A stretch of DNA of 64,000 nt, from NCBI GenBank assembly GCA_964016875.1, contig OZ024725.1, positions 44,229,427 to 44,293,426 on the forward strand, given 5' to 3'. Of this stretch, positions 1 through 12,820 are shown piece by piece (within the stretch, counting starts at the first letter, position 1; every line of letters starts with the position of its first letter). The DNA comes from Fallopia convolvulus (Eukaryota > Streptophyta > Magnoliopsida > Caryophyllales > Polygonaceae). Under the pieces are notes generated by a model. It was not told the origin of the DNA and did not search any database. It saw only the letters and a list, made by a program, of their open reading frames with translations. Made by a program: the position numbers and the translations under genes.

Positions 1-80
1 TACCCTGTAATTAGAACCCATGTAGGTGATGGTGGTATTATGGAAATAATAAAGCTATTTTGTTTTTGTCTAATGTTATT

Positions 81-232
81 TTAAGATGCCCTTTTTACTC
101 AATAAATACTAGGCGGAGCTGTGGAATCATATAGGCTTTATTTCAACCAGTCCTACTTAAGATGCCCTTTTTACTCAATAAATACTAGGCGGAGCTGTGG
201 AATCATATAGGCTTTATTTCAACCAGTCCTAC
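81..232. repeat. 76-bp tandem duplication
   Basis: Two adjacent copies of a 76-bp unit (81-156 and 157-232), each starting TTAAGATGCCC and ending CAGTCCTAC, are essentially identical. They lie in an intron, or upstream of the first visible exon, of the importin gene. The near-identity points to a recent local duplication. No coding content. Confidence 0.9.
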
Positions 233-293
233 TTATGGAATCTAGATTGTGTTTTCCTATATCCTTTGTGTTGTTAGACCATGACTGTAAAGT

Positions 294-295
<2 letters not shown>

Positions 296-346
<51 letters not shown>
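296..346. repeat. (TA)n microsatellite
   Basis: About 25 uninterrupted TA dinucleotides, within intronic sequence upstream of the first visible importin exon. Likely length-polymorphic. Confidence 0.95.
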
Positions 347-348
<2 letters not shown>

Positions 349-746
349 TTCAGCTTTGAGTTTTTCTGTTTTTAATTTGGTAACAATTTTTATTTTTGCG
401 TAGATCAAAAATATTTTTTTCAAATATGCTATATCTTAGAAGTTACCTTGATTTTCACAACTATCAACTAAAATTTGAAACCTGAAAGAGGTGCTTCGAA
501 ATATCTGTTTTTTGGTGTTGAAAAAAAAACTGGAAACTGAAAGTCTGAAACTCAAAGCTGAACGGACATACAAGCCCTACACTTTTGAAATGTGAATTCA
601 CGGATTTCAAGTATTTTCTTCTGCAAAAAGGATGTCATCTTTGCCTTTGTCATATACTTCTTTTGTTCGTTGGATATAGGGTAGCTCTTCCTTGTGTTTG
701 GAAAATTGTCTGTAGTTTTCATGTAAATCTTTCTTCTCTTTTGCAG

Positions 747-3700
747 ATATTATTGAAGATTTATACAGCCCAAGAACTGCTGCAATGGATTTTGTAAGTG
801 AGTTGGTAAGGAAACGTGGGAAAGAAAACCTTCAAAAGTTTATCCAGTTCGTTGTTGAGATTCTTAAAAGGTATTCACAGAAAATCTTAAAAAATAAACT
901 CTTTTATAAACTTGCATGAGCTGTGATGGGATCTGGTGACTTCATGACTATTTCAATAATTGATGGAAGTTAAATGTTGAAATTGCTATCATGCTATTGG
1001 TTCCAGGTACGACGAAGCTTCTCCAGAGCAGAAACCTTATCGGCAAAAAGATGGGGCTCTCCTTGCTGTTGGAGCCCTTTGTGATAAGCTAAAACAGACT
1101 GCTCCATACAAGTCTGAGCTGGAGAGTATGTTAGTGCAACATGTTTTCCCTGAATTCAGCAGTCCTGCAGGCCATCTTCGTGCAAAGGTTGGTTGATTAT
1201 CTCTATCCTACCTCTCTCTGTCCCTTGCCCCTGAGAACAAATTTAAATGCATAATAAAATGGAGGAGGAATAGTGATTTCATGCTCACCCAATGCTTGAA
1301 AGCTATCATGGAGATTACTATGTTTATATTTTATGCTATTAGTTTAGCTTTACCTGTATTACTGTTTATTCAATGTAATGCAAAACTAATAGTGAAGATG
1401 CTGATAACAATATTGTTGATCTATTATTTGTGAGACTTCTCTGATTCTGGCATACAAATAGCGATAGATCTGTTACTGATATGAGTAGTTATAGAGCTGT
1501 GAATCCCTTAACCTTGATAAAAACAAAAGATATTAAGTTTTTGTGGAGATATATCAAATTTTGGTCATAAAACCTCTAATTAAGAGTGTTTCATTCATTT
1601 TATTGGTTACAGAACATGTTAAAAAGAGTGTGTAACATAAACAAGGTTGTGGACCTATTGCCCAATTGGCTAAGCATATCTTTTTTAATTATTGCTCTTA
1701 GCTGGTTAAGCTGCTACCTGCTCAAATTCAAGACATAAAGCTGGTCTCACTGGCTGTTTGTTTCTATTTCTGATAGCAGTGCTTTGCTCATGAGTTGCAT
1801 TCTGTTCATTGTCTTTAGTGGCTAGTACCTTTCAAGTGCGATGTCAACTGGGTAAAGAAGAATTATATTAAATTAACACAGACAATGTCATGATTTAGGA
1901 TGATGTTGTGAACCACCTGGAAATGGTAGTCTCTATACAAAGATAGTGAGGCGTGTAGATGTCTAATATGGAAAGTCACTAGTTTCTTTCTGATGCTCGG
2001 GTTCACCTTCATGTGCTTCCAAGCTTGCTATATCTACCATTTCTGCTCATATATATTGTTGATTGCCAGGCTGCGTGGGTTGCTGGACAGTATGCCCATA
2101 TCAACTTTTCAGATCAGAACAATTTTCGGAGAGCACTACAGTGTGTTGTTGCTGGGATGCGTGACGAGGAGCTTCCAGTTCGTGTTGATTCCGTTTTTGC
2201 ACTTCGGTCTTTTGTTGAAGCTTGCAAAGGTATTTTTTGAGATATCTTGTATCAGCTATTTAGCTCCTCTTTTTCATTTCGAACACTAAAAAATTACAAG
2301 ATATCTTGTATCAGTTATTCAGCTCCTCTTTCATCATTTAGAATGTCTGTTTTTTAAATGGGTCACTTAATAGTATGATATTGGATGCTTACATGTGCAG
2401 ATCTGGATGAGATCCGGCCAATACTTCCACAGCTGCTTGATGGTACACTGCTTTGATGTAATTGGTTGCTTCCAGTTTTTGCAATACATTTTTTTCCCTT
2501 CATCTTCTCATTTTTCTTGTTTTGTCGTTAGAATTTTTCAAACTTATGAATGAGGTTGAGAATGAAGACCTTGTCTTTACACTTGAGACTATTGTTGACA
2601 AGTTTGGGGAGGAAATGGCACCATATGCACTTGGACTGTGTCAGAATCTGGTAGGACAATTACTATATTTATTATATTCTACTAATCCTAGTTGATTGGG
2701 CATGCTGAGATACTGTTGACAATTTTTCTTCTTTTTAGGCGGCTGCATTTTGGAAGTGTATGTCCAATTCTGAAGCTGACGAGGATGGTGATGATCCAGG
2801 AGGTGCATTGGCAGCTGTTGGTTGTTTACGTGCTATAAGCACAATTCTGGAATCAGTTAGTAGGCTCCCACATCTATTTGTTCACGTTGAGCCCATCCTT
2901 CTTCCTATAATGCGTAGGATGCTAACTGCTGATGGGCAAGGTATTCTTGTTGCTTTCCTTTTTATCTTACAAAGTTTAAGGGTTATATATATTCGATGAT
3001 GTCAGTAGTTATTGTTTGACCTTAAGAGATATGTCTGTATAAATTAGGAAACTTGAGGAAGTGGACAAAGAAAACTTATGGGTTATATTTTTTTTAACTA
3101 ATGTAGAGGTTTTCGAGGAGGTTCTTGAGATAGTATCTTACATGACATTCTTCTCTCCTACAATATCTATGGAGATGTGGAGCCTCTGGCCATTGATGGT
3201 GGAAGCTTTAAAAGATTGGGCTGTTGATTTTTTCCCAAGTAAGCTAATTTACTTAGAACTTTATATAAGTGGTTCAGTTTTTCTCTTACTGACTTGGTTG
3301 GAGATTTGATTATATGTCCCTATCTCTATCAGTAAGGCTGTAACCTGAAGAGAGTTGTATTTTTTACGAATGTCCAAGTGCATTGTGTTCTAATTCTACT
3401 TACATTGGTTATTCAATTTCTTTACCTACTTGAATAAGTGATGCACAGTATGTTATGGAATAAATTAAATAATGATTGAATTGGCTCTGCACGTGTATGA
3501 TTGGTTATTTTACTTTTCCACTTTCACCGTTCTCAGCAGAGATCCCTGGTTGAGTTGGTCTTAAAGAAGTGATGCTTGATCTAGATGTAGATCTGTAGCC
3601 AAGTAGAAGTCTGCAATACTAATATCTAAGTCCGGTTTATGTATAAATGATGAAAATTATAGAAAGTAAAATATCTATTTGGCTAGGAATCGTTAATCTA

Positions 3701-6700
3701 TTGGCTGTAGGTGTGTGGAAAAAATTATTGGTTTACAGCTGGATGCTTTACCCATACGACTTGAAAATTATAGCTGAGTATTCCATCATTATTTGTGGAA
3801 GTTTGTGTTATTTCTAATTGGAGAATAGATTGTATGAATTTTATTTAGAAATGTTCTGTATTAATCCTGGCCTGAGTGATTTTATATTGTTGTATTCAGA
3901 CAAAAGCATCTTTTCTATGTCATAATGTTTTTTTTGTTAATTCTGCATCTCTCTCATGAAAAAGAGGCATTGAGATTCTCATTTCTCTGATGCTGCTATG
4001 TAGTCGAAGATCTATTTGATTAGCAAATAACACACCCTTTAGAATATCACCAGTAGTTACTGCAGCTGTGAATCTTGTGACATGGCTTTACAGTATTTAC
4101 TTGGGTGTTTCAATGGGATTAGTTGGTTTCTTTTTACAGAGACAGCTAAATTTCCATTTCTGAAATAAATCATAGATGTAACTTTTTTACTTCTGAAAGC
4201 AACAATCAAAAGCAAATTGACAACTTTCTGGAGGACTAAGTATACCTGTTGCACAGGTCTTCACACCCAATTAAAGCTGAAGCTCTGTTTTTTATATTTA
4301 TATTTATTCTTTTTGAACTTTTTTGGCTCTCAATATAGAAAGAGTTGGGTAAGATGTGTGAAGTTTGGGTTGAAGCAACCATAAAGAAAGAGTTGGGTGG
4401 GAAAAATTGCAAATTGGTTTCCGCTTTGGAGTGTAGATCCAGATTCCAACATGATCATGGAGTATATATAGTTTTTTCCCTGGAGAACAGTAAATCATGC
4501 TCTACTTTTGGTTCCAAGCAATCCATATCAGAAGTTATTTCCTCGGTCTCTTATGTTGAGGCAATATTGCACAAGTCTATGTTCATTTGTATTGATAATA
4601 TGTCACTGTGCTCTATTTTTTTTGTGCGTTGAGATGTTACTTTCATTTGCCCATCCAATGTTTTGTGTATCATTACTGTATGGTATGGTATCTGTTGAGA
4701 TTTATTTTCATACTAATTTTTCTTCTTCTTGCAAATGCACTTTTGGATTTAGATATCCTTGTACCATTGGACAATTATATATCCAGAGGTACTGCTCATT
4801 ATCTTGCATGCAAGGATCCAGATTACCAGCAAAGCCTATGGACTCTAATTTCGTCGGTAAGTTTCTCTATTGATCTCTGTATCAGTGAATTAAAAGGTCT
4901 CACCTAGGGGATCGCCTCTCGCCTTGGTGTTGAGGCGATGGCCCTATAACCTTTCAAAGGCCAAGGCGGGCCTTTTCTTAAGGCGTTTGCCTCTTTCTCG
5001 TAGGTGCTCGCCCTAGTGAAGAAATTATGCCCTGGTATTTTACACGATCAAACACACAAAACTGCATGATTTCTGTCCAAATACTGTAACTTTGTATTGA
5101 ACGTTTTTTCTGCAACAGAGAGAGATCTGTTTTTCTTACAAGACACACTTAAATACAAATACAAACAAAGTGTCAAATAACTATGCTGAATGACAGTTAA
5201 CTGGGCGCCAGATCAGAGCAACTAATTCTGATTTGTCTTACATTAAACACCACTAACTAACATTATTAATTAACTTCTAATGCTAAATACATAATATAAA
5301 TAACATATTATAACTTTATAAACCAAGCTTATTCCAACATTCAACCCCCTAAGCTTGGTTTAGCACTAGTTAAAAAGCAGAAACCTGCTTCCTCTTCAAT
5401 TTCTTGACTCTTGATCATTAGTAATGCAGGTTCTTCATCATCATTCCTTCTCATCATAAGATTAGCCTGTTCTTCTTTCTCTTTTGAGTCGCATTCTGAA
5501 GGAAAATGACCCAAAATTCAACAAGAGTAACATCTTATCTTTCTCTAGTCATATTTCCTTTTAGTCTTCTTTCCTTCATCAGTTTCTTCATCCGACTCAG
5601 AACTTGAATCTCCCTTGCCCTTTTCTTATACTGAATTCTTCCATTATCTTTAGGCTTGTTGGAGTAATCTTTCACATTCATCTCTTTGGAGTTTTTCTTC
5701 TCCCTCTCTTCACATTCTGCAAGAGTCATTAGTGCAACTTCCTGACAATTTTCACCAAAATCCTGCAGCCTTTCTTCATGTGCCTTCAATGATCCTATAA
5801 TCTCATCAATGGTCTTGGATTTCAGATCACAAAACTCTTCCATTGTTGAGGTAATCTGTAAACTTGGAACTCGTGGATCTCAGCAATTTCTTAACCACAA
5901 ATTCCTCATCAAGGTTACGTCCCAGACTTCTTAATTTACTAACATTAATGTTGAGTTTGCTAGTAAATTCATTAATGTAATCACTTTCTTTCATTCTGAG
6001 TCCTTCGAATTCCCTAAGTAAAGTCTGGATCCTGACTTCCTTGATTCTCTCAGCCCCTTCATTCATATTTTTAATGACATCCCATGCCTCTTTTGCACTT
6101 TTCTTGGGCCCCAATTGCAAAAGGATATCTTCTCTAATTGCTTGGTAGATTGAGGCCAATGCCATCTTATCTTTCTTGGGATCTACTGGTGGCGCTCCTT
6201 CAACTGCTTCCCATAACCCCTTGAGCAGTCAGAAAAAACTCCATTTTGATAGCCCTTACGGCATTGTTACATTTAGACAACATGGGAAATTGAAAGGACA
6301 AAGTTTTCTCTCCAAGAATCCTCACACCATCACTAGTATTTCCAGTGATGTTTCCTGTGTTTTCATTCCCTGAGTTGCTTCCAGTCGACATGTTCTTCAA
6401 TTATGCTCTGATACCAAATGAAGAAATTATGCCCTGGTATTTAACGATCAAACACACAAAATTGCATGATTTCTGTCCAAATACTGTAACTTTGTATTGA
6501 ACGTTTTTTCTGCAACAGAGAGAGATCTGTTTTTCTTATAAGACACACTTAAATACAAATACAAACCAACTGTCAAATAACTACCCTGAATGACAGTTAA
6601 CTAGCGCCAGATCAGAGCAACTAATTCTGACTTGTCTTACATTAAACACCACTAACTAACATTAATTAACTTCTAATGCTAAATACAGAATCTAAATAAC

Positions 6701-9700
6701 ATATTATAACTTTATAAACCAAGCTTATTCCAACACCTAGCACCGCTTGGCAGAGGCATTTTTTAAGAATAAAATAGAACAATAAAAAAAAAGAACAAGG
6801 TGTATTCTCTTCCCTGATATTTCTTCCACCACCCACATCCTCTTCTCTGAAATTTAACATTGAGCACTTAACTATTAGGATTATAAGATACCTAGCTTAT
6901 AGTTTTTCACAATATAATGTAGATTTATAAGTTTCATAGCATTGCATGAATCTGAAATGGAATATATACTATATAGGCTTATTGTATAAAGGAGCGCCTT
7001 GTTCCAAAAAGGCATTTGCTTTTCGTCTCTCGCCTCTTGTCTAGGCAATGAGACCCTTCTCACCTTTGTTCACCTTACACCCTTTTTTCATTGCTCTATA
7101 TCAGTGTCTGTATTCTTGATCTCTTTGTGTGTGCGTTCATTTTCTGTTTACATGTATAACAGCAGTTATACATATAACTCATTGCTATATATGAAAGATG
7201 ACGTAGAATATATGCATGCTGCAACTGTCCCTTTTTTGTTGGTTTCAATTAATATTACATGCATCCTGATTTTGCTTCTGACAATCGTTAGACAAATATT
7301 GTTTCTTTTGATTTGGCAGATTATGGCAGACAAGAATCTTGAGGATAGTGATATTGAGCCTGCTCCAAAGTTGGTTGAAGTGGTATTTCAAAATTGTAGA
7401 GGGCAAGTTGATCACTGGATTGAACCTTATTTAAGGATAACAGTTGAAAGATTACGGAAAACTGAGAAAGCTTACTTAAAATGCCTTCTGATACTAGTGG
7501 TATGGTCATATATATATACAGCTCCTTTCTCATTGCCTATTCTTCTGCGGAAATTGTGCTGTGTATAAAATTGATAACATCTATTTCATCCTTGGATCCT
7601 TAATAGAAAACTTAGCAGTTACCACAGCATTAAAGCTGGTAGTTATGGATGCGCATAAACCAGACTTTATAATGTTAGATTTACTCTTTTTGGAACAAGA
7701 ATGTTTAGTTCTATAGCTGTGACTAGATGTTAAAAGTATTATGCCCTGCCTTTTATGGGATGGGGAAGATTTTGTCAACCGTAGAATTGCATAAGAGCTA
7801 TACATTTGTCATTCTTGCTTATGTGGTGAAAATCAATGTACTTTGACTTGCAGATACAACATGCAGAAGTGCTCACTATATTAATAAAAGTCATGCTTCT
7901 GTATCTAACAGGTTGCGAATGCTCTTTACTACAATGCCAATCTGGCACTAAACATATTGCACAAACTAGGGGTTTCTGGAGAAATCTTTAATGTTTGGTT
8001 CCAGATGTTGATGCAAGAGAAGAAGAGTGGCCTGAAAGCAAATTTCAAGAGGTGAATCTGCATCTTTGAAAGCCACCTCTAAATTTTGTTTAGCTGTTTA
8101 GTGGAAAGTGTTTTTAATATACTTGAGTTTGATTGACTTGAATAATAACAAAATCATCATTTGGATTTGTCTTATACGCTGTTGCATGTTCTTGCAGGGA
8201 GCATGATAAGAAAGTATGTTCCTTGGGATTGACATCACTGCTGGTTCTTCCTGCTGACCAACTCCCAGAGGATGCTCTTGGACGTGTTTTCCGGGCTACA
8301 CTAGAGCTTCTTATTGCATACAAGAACCAAGTAAAAGGTGTTATATATTTCTCATACCCTTTTCTATCTCTCTAAATAGATTGTAGAGACTTAGGTGAGG
8401 GAGAAACTATTTTTCTTTACAATATCCATTTAATCAGTAGGAGTTCTATAATAGTGATTAACCTTGCTCTTCTTGATCTGCAAATTATCATCCTGATCTG
8501 GGAGCCCAAATGGTTGTTGGAACTGCAATGAATTCCAAGGAGGCAAGTGTGAGATTATAAAAGAAATAGATGAATTGCCACTGCCTTTGTCCAAGGCCAA
8601 GCACAATATTCTAAAATCTCTTAGCATTGTTACAAAAGAGGAAGACGTGACAAATGGACAAACGTTTTTGACATTCTCGCTACTGACTAATTTGAACTCT
8701 GATTTATCTTTTGTAATGACAGAAGCTGCAAAGCAAGATGAGGCTGGAGATGATAATGACATGGACAGTTTTCAAACTGATGATGATAATGACGATGGGC
8801 CTGAAGATAGAGAAATGGGAGTTGATGAAGAGGATGGTGATGAGGTCGATAGCATTAAACTTCAAAAATTGGCTGCACAGGTACACTATTATTTGCTTGG
8901 TTCTTTATCAATTGGGACTTTTTGTTGCTTAACATTTTTGGGCAAGGGTTTGGTGCCCGAAGCAAAGCTCTGGGATCGAAGAGCACTTATAAAGGGCTTT
9001 AAATGTCTCGCTCCAAACTTATGGGGGAACGAGATACAAGATCCTGTCTTCCTCCACTAGGAATTTTATCAATTGGGACTTTATTAAGGAAATAACCTGC
9101 TGACTGAATTACTTTTCCAGAACTTTCTATTGAATTTTTCAGTGTTGGATTCAAATTAAGGAATTGATCAACTGAAACAGTTATGAACTATGAATTTATT
9201 CGTTGTGGGGATTAGCACGTGTACTCTTGTGCCTCTTTTTATCTAAAGGTAGAGTTGTCGAAAGCATACTGTACCCTTTGCGTAACTAGCCAAGGGGCTC
9301 AAACCTTAGTAGGTTAACTTGATGAGTTAGACTGTCATGGCAAAGAACATATTCATGTTTTGTATGAGATTATAATAGGATAGTTTTTTTTATGCCGAGA
9401 TGGTAAAGTTGACAAGACAGGATCATCTAAACACTTAAACTAGGTTTTTTTTTCATTAGTCTTCATACTTGTCATTCAATTAGTGGTTAAAAAAACTGCT
9501 TTATTTTCTGTTTAATGCCTTTTCTCCACACAAATTTGCTATTTAATTTGCATAGTTTCACAAGCTTAGATGAATGAAGATATATGAACATGCCAATTTG
9601 CTTCAATTGGAGCATGACTTCTATATTTCGGACTTTGAGATATGTATCTTGCATTGGATTTTGTTCTTTCTTTTTTTTGCCCTCTGTTATTGTGCACTGG

Positions 9701-10162
9701 AAAATTGTCTGAAGTGCAAACATTTGTGGCTTACTTTCTTCACTCCAAAATTTGTAGGCCAAGGCTTTCCGGTCAAATGATGAGGATGATGATGATTCTG
9801 ATGATGATTACAGTGATGACGAAGAGATGCAATCACCAATCGATGAAGTGGACCCTTTTGTTTTCTTTGTTGATATAATCAAAGGTAAAATAAAAACATT
9901 TTTTAATCGTCCTTCTACATCTCTCTACCTTTCGTTACATCTCTCATTGCAATACTATGAATTTTCTTCTTACAATCTTTATTCATTGCAAGGCATGCAA
10001 GCTTCTGAGCCCGCAAGATTCCAGAATCTCTCCCAAACCCTTGAGTTAAAATATCAAGCAATTGCAAACAGTGTAGCTCGTCATGCCGAGCAAAGAAGGC
10101 AAGAGATAGAGAAGGAAAAATTGGAAAAGGCATCCACCGCCACTGCCAACCCCTCGTCATAA
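747..10162 (+). CDS. SAD2: Importin-7/8-type karyopherin beta (SAD2-like), 3' part, 14 exons
   Basis: Nuclear transport receptor of the importin-beta family. Visible exons: 747-870, 1007-1187, 2070-2229, 2401-2442, 2532-2650, 2739-2940, 3107-3238, 4753-4856, 7320-7499, 7912-8051, 8198-8337, 8723-8880, 9758-9884, 9993-10162. All internal boundaries are GT-AG, and the joined length leaves one open frame of 658 codons to a TAA, so this part appears intact. It reads as HEAT-repeat helices (for example LRAKAAWVAGQYAH, NEDLVFTLETIVDKFGEE), then two acidic Asp/Glu runs near the C-terminus (exons 12 and 13) and a Glu/Lys-rich tail, as in importin-7/8. Arabidopsis SAD2 is about 1,040 residues, so roughly the first third lies left of the window. 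The family imports cargo through the nuclear pore in a Ran-dependent way; SAD2 is linked to ABA and stress signalling. The symbol rests on family resemblance, not on a tested orthology. Confidence 0.92.
5017..5339 (-). repeat. 3' LTR of intronic Copia-type element
   Basis: 323 bp, near-identical to 6419-6735 apart from small indels. Terminates TG...CA on the element's own strand and is preceded by the polypurine tract at about 5,340-5,352. Confidence 0.88.
5470..6391 (-). pseudogene. Copia-type gag remnant (UBN2-like gag with CCHC knuckle)
   Basis: Minus-strand capsid gene of the intronic element. It begins near 6,391 with a Ser/Asn/Thr/Gly-rich N-terminus. It continues in a shifted frame through a UBN2-type gag core (KSAKEAWDVI, LLREFEGLRMKE, FTDYL), then a second shift leads to a charged Lys/Glu-rich segment. 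It ends at a C-x2-C-x4-H-x4-C zinc knuckle (CYSC...GHFPSEC) that has a TGA inside it. At least two frameshifts and one stop make it non-functional. It supplied the nucleocapsid and capsid of the ancestral element. Confidence 0.8.
6419..6735 (-). repeat. 5' LTR of intronic Copia-type element
   Basis: 317 bp copy, partner of 5017-5339. It is followed on the minus strand by the tRNA-Met primer-binding site at about 6,405-6,418 and flanked by the CCTAG target duplication at 6736-6740. Confidence 0.88.
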
Positions 10163-11200
10163 TTCCACATCCCTCGTTATTCTTTGTTGACAATACCGTC
10201 TTCTCTCTCAGTCGTGGGAAAATTCTCTTGCCAACTATTAGGTTATCAGCCTATTCTTTTCCTGCTCGTGTATTAGAGTGATCATGTGGTCATGGTCATA
10301 ATTCCTTGGGGGCTTTGAGATCTTCCCTATGCAGGATCTTTAGAAGGTTAAATTGGAAAATTTTGTCGAGTGTATGATGTTTGCGATGTGTTTCATTAGT
10401 TCGGGGTTGGATTGGTCGCAATGGGATTTTCATCGATCTTTTTTTTTTCTTAAAAAGAAATATCCAAATCCAATTGAATGTGAGCAATTCTTTTTTGTTT
10501 TTATATCGAGGGCGGAGAGAAGATAGTTTTGAGTTTTGAGTTTTGAGATGGCCTGTGGAAGTTCAGGTTTGCTACATTTTGTAGAAGAATGAAGATTCTT
10601 TTGTATATCGTGAATTATATTGAGCATGTTGTTTGTCACGTCACTCCTTTGGTTGAGCTTTTGTGGGTTTCAAATTTTTGTCTTGATGTAAGGGTGGATT
10701 CTTGATACTAAAAGCTGTTTTTGTTGGAAGATTTGAACCCACCCCCAATTAATTATGGTGTTGGAAATGTTCGTCGCCCCCACTAGGCTGAAACTTGGCA
10801 AAACTTCAATGTTTGAGTAATCAATAATGTGAATAACCATCATTAATGATGTGATCTATGGAGCAAATGCCAATTCCTTAATGAGACAAGGCAAGTGCCG
10901 TTATCGTTAATTTTCAAAGGCGATTGTGACATTTCGAAGCAGGACTGCAGAAGAATTAGTAATTGTTATGACTCTTTTTCTATAATGGGTTGGGATGACA
11001 ATTGGGCAACATCATCTTCGTTTAGGATTTTACTCCTCATTTCCGTACTAATATCCATGCGGCAATGAAAACCATTCCCATCCCCATTTCCGTTAGGACC
11101 TCATCCCCATCGAGGATTTTCCGTCCCCGTTTCTTTTTCTCCATTTGGAATAATTACGGGTTTGCAACTATTTTCATGTTAAAGCATTGCTTACAACTAC
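10163..11200. other. Importin 3' UTR and flank, no further gene
   Basis: The first ~500 bases after the TAA are T-rich and presumably hold the 3' UTR, but I cannot place the poly(A) site. No coding region with family resemblance is visible. Around 11,065-11,150 there is a run of CCCATCCCC-like words without an evident function. Confidence 0.5.
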
Positions 11201-11210
11201 TTGTGATAGG

Positions 11211-11888
11211 AATGCCTAATTTTGAAAGGACATTTCAAGTGGAAATTAATGCTTGTGATTCCGAAATAGGTGGTGTGTTGGTGCAACAAGGAAGACCTCT
11301 TAGCTTATATTAAGCAAGGCTTTGAATGGTCAACATTTGTTGTTGTCAACCTATGACAAAGTGTTGTTGGCCATTTTGATGTCAGTGGAAAAGCGAAGGC
11401 ACTATTTGGAGTATGCACAATTTTTCATTTGAGCAGATTATCAATCTTTGAAGTTTTTGTTGGAATGACAAGTAAACATATTTGGAAATTTGCTTATGCT
11501 TTCTTATTTAATATATTATAAAAAGGTAAAATGAAAGGCAACAGATGCATTGTCTAGAAGGTTTGAAAATTCATCTTCAGAATGTGCACTGATGACTTCA
11601 GTTACAGCAAGCTATGAGAAAGATGCTTTTGTGCAGGAACACATAATTAAAGTTTTGTTCGATCCTACTTTAGATTACAAGGTCTTTCATGGAGTGTTAA
11701 GATACAAAGGCAAATTGTATATTGGAAATGACTTAGAAATGCAACAAGAAATAATTGCATCTCTACATTCAGAACCAATTAGAGGGCATTCAAATATTAA
11801 TGAAACTTATCAACGAGTCAAATCCATTTTTTACTGGCTTGGTATGAAGGAGAGTGAAGAATTTGTGAAAAGTTGCAATGTATCCTAG
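11211..11888 (+). pseudogene. Decayed Ty3/Gypsy pol fragment (RNase H to integrase zinc-binding region)
   Basis: Reading across frames gives an RNase H start (FERTFQVEINACDSEIGGVL, corresponding to the usual F-V-TDASD-G-GAVL), then LLSTYDKxLLAIL and WRHYLE-like words in other frames. From 11,550 there is a stretch matching the integrase N-terminal H2C2 region (DALSRRFE, LHSEP..GHSNINETYQRVKSIFYW). Several stops and shifts separate these pieces. No LTRs were identified nearby. An old fragment with no function. Confidence 0.75.
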
Positions 11889-11890
11889 AG

Positions 11891-12550
11891 AAGAAAACAT
11901 GAGCATTGTTTTCTACCCACATTCGATGTCATCGTCCTCGTTGTTAGAGTTAGTATACGATGATTGCTTTAGCACACATTAAATTCATTAGTTTGAAAAT
12001 TCTGAAATATTACTTTTGGCTAGCATCATGACGTGGGTCACTTCATAGTGCGAGCCATCGATGAAAACCTAAGCAGTTTTTTACTATAAAAACCGTTCGC
12101 TTCACGATGCGTGCACCTTACCCAATCTATTTTTTCATATACAGGTTCCTCTCTTCGATAATTTCGATTTGATATATAATAAGCTTCAATCCAAGACTCG
12201 AGTAAAGAATTATGAACGTTTAAACATTAGATGTATGTAAACCACTTTCACATGTCACTTATTTACTCAAAATGCTTCTATCTTTTGTGAAACTTCATAC
12301 CTTCATATTGTACTTGAACCCGAGAGCTTTGCACCATGACACGAGCCAATATCCTCCTCCTTAATGTGACCCATCATAGTTGCCCTCTACTCACTCTCTT
12401 GGAAATCATGTCCTAGAGTTATTACTTTTGGTTTCATTATTGGTAAAAATTTCTAATTATGTCTTACCTTATATCTAACAACAATAGTCTCCAATCACCC
12501 CTACTCTATCAATCCGCATGTCATTGCTCTAAATCACAACTAAATATGAC
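11891..12550. other. No gene recognised
   Basis: AT-rich, non-coding sequence after the Gypsy fragment. I see no ORF with family resemblance and no repeat ends. Confidence 0.5.
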
Positions 12551-12690
12551 ACTAAATCCTTACCCAAAACCCTAAACCTTATCCCAAAACCTACTTTAAG
12601 CCTTATCTTAAACTATACACCCAAATCCTAGACCTTACCCAAAATTGCCTTGCCTTAAACCCTACATAACCCTATCTTAACCCATCCCGT
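12551..12690. repeat. Degenerate telomere-like CCCTAAA stretch
   Basis: A loose series of CCCTAAACC, CCCAAAACC, CTTAAACCCTA and AACCCTATC words resembles a decayed interstitial CCCTAAA array. The spacing is irregular, so a chance A/C-rich stretch is also possible. Confidence 0.3.
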
Positions 12691-12791
12691 TATTTTATAG
12701 AAGAATATTCATAGAATATTTTTTTAAAAAATAAATAAGGGTGGTCTTTATTCCGTTACACTCGAAGTTAAATTTCGTCTTTAAAAGAAAA

Positions 12792-12820
12792 CTAGTTAAA
12801 GTCCCGTACTATGTACGGGT
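12792..12820 (-). mobile_element. Helitron-like 3' terminus (minus strand)
   Basis: On the minus strand a 7-bp-stem hairpin (CCCGTAC-ata-GTACGGG) is followed by 7 bases (ACTTTAA), then CTAG and a T outside. Helitron 3' ends have a short GC-rich hairpin about 10 nt before a terminal CTRR, and insert between A and T. The element would extend rightward from 12,792 into the AT-rich repeat block. I could not locate its 5' TC end. Confidence 0.5.

Larger units (their letters stand above)
5017..6735 (-). mobile_element. Non-autonomous Copia-type LTR element in importin intron
   Basis: Two LTRs of about 320 bp (5017-5339 and 6419-6735) bound a 1.1-kb interior. Read on the minus strand the LTR runs TGTTGGAATAAG...ATTTCTTCA. 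The primer-binding site directly after the right (5') LTR is TTGGTATCAGAGC, matching initiator tRNA-Met as in many Copia elements. A G-rich polypurine tract (AGGGGGTTGAA) abuts the left (3') LTR. The 5 bases CCTAG flank both ends (5012-5016, 6736-6740), a perfect target duplication. Only gag remains; protease, integrase and RT are missing, so it would need helper proteins. It lies antisense to the host gene, inside the 2.46-kb intron between exons 8 and 9. Confidence 0.9.
4895..7055. repeat. Imperfect terminal inverted sequences bracketing the intronic Copia insertion
   Basis: GGTCTCACCTAG-like sequence near 4,896 has an inverted counterpart near 7,039-7,055 (CTAGGCAATGAGACC). Both flanks share GCCTC/AGGCG-rich words. 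This could be an older non-autonomous element or low-complexity repeat into which the Copia-type element later inserted. No target duplication was recognised, so this is tentative. Confidence 0.25.

Noticed and set aside
6999..7568. 189-codon frame before importin exon 9
   Set aside because: Only 7,320-7,499 matches the importin frame; the rest is intron with a hydrophobic T-rich translation.
8575..9060. Longer alternative exon of the importin gene (161-codon frame)
   Set aside because: Exon 8,723-8,880 has clean AG/GT borders and joins in phase to neighbours; the extra residues on both sides have no importin character and are intron read-through.
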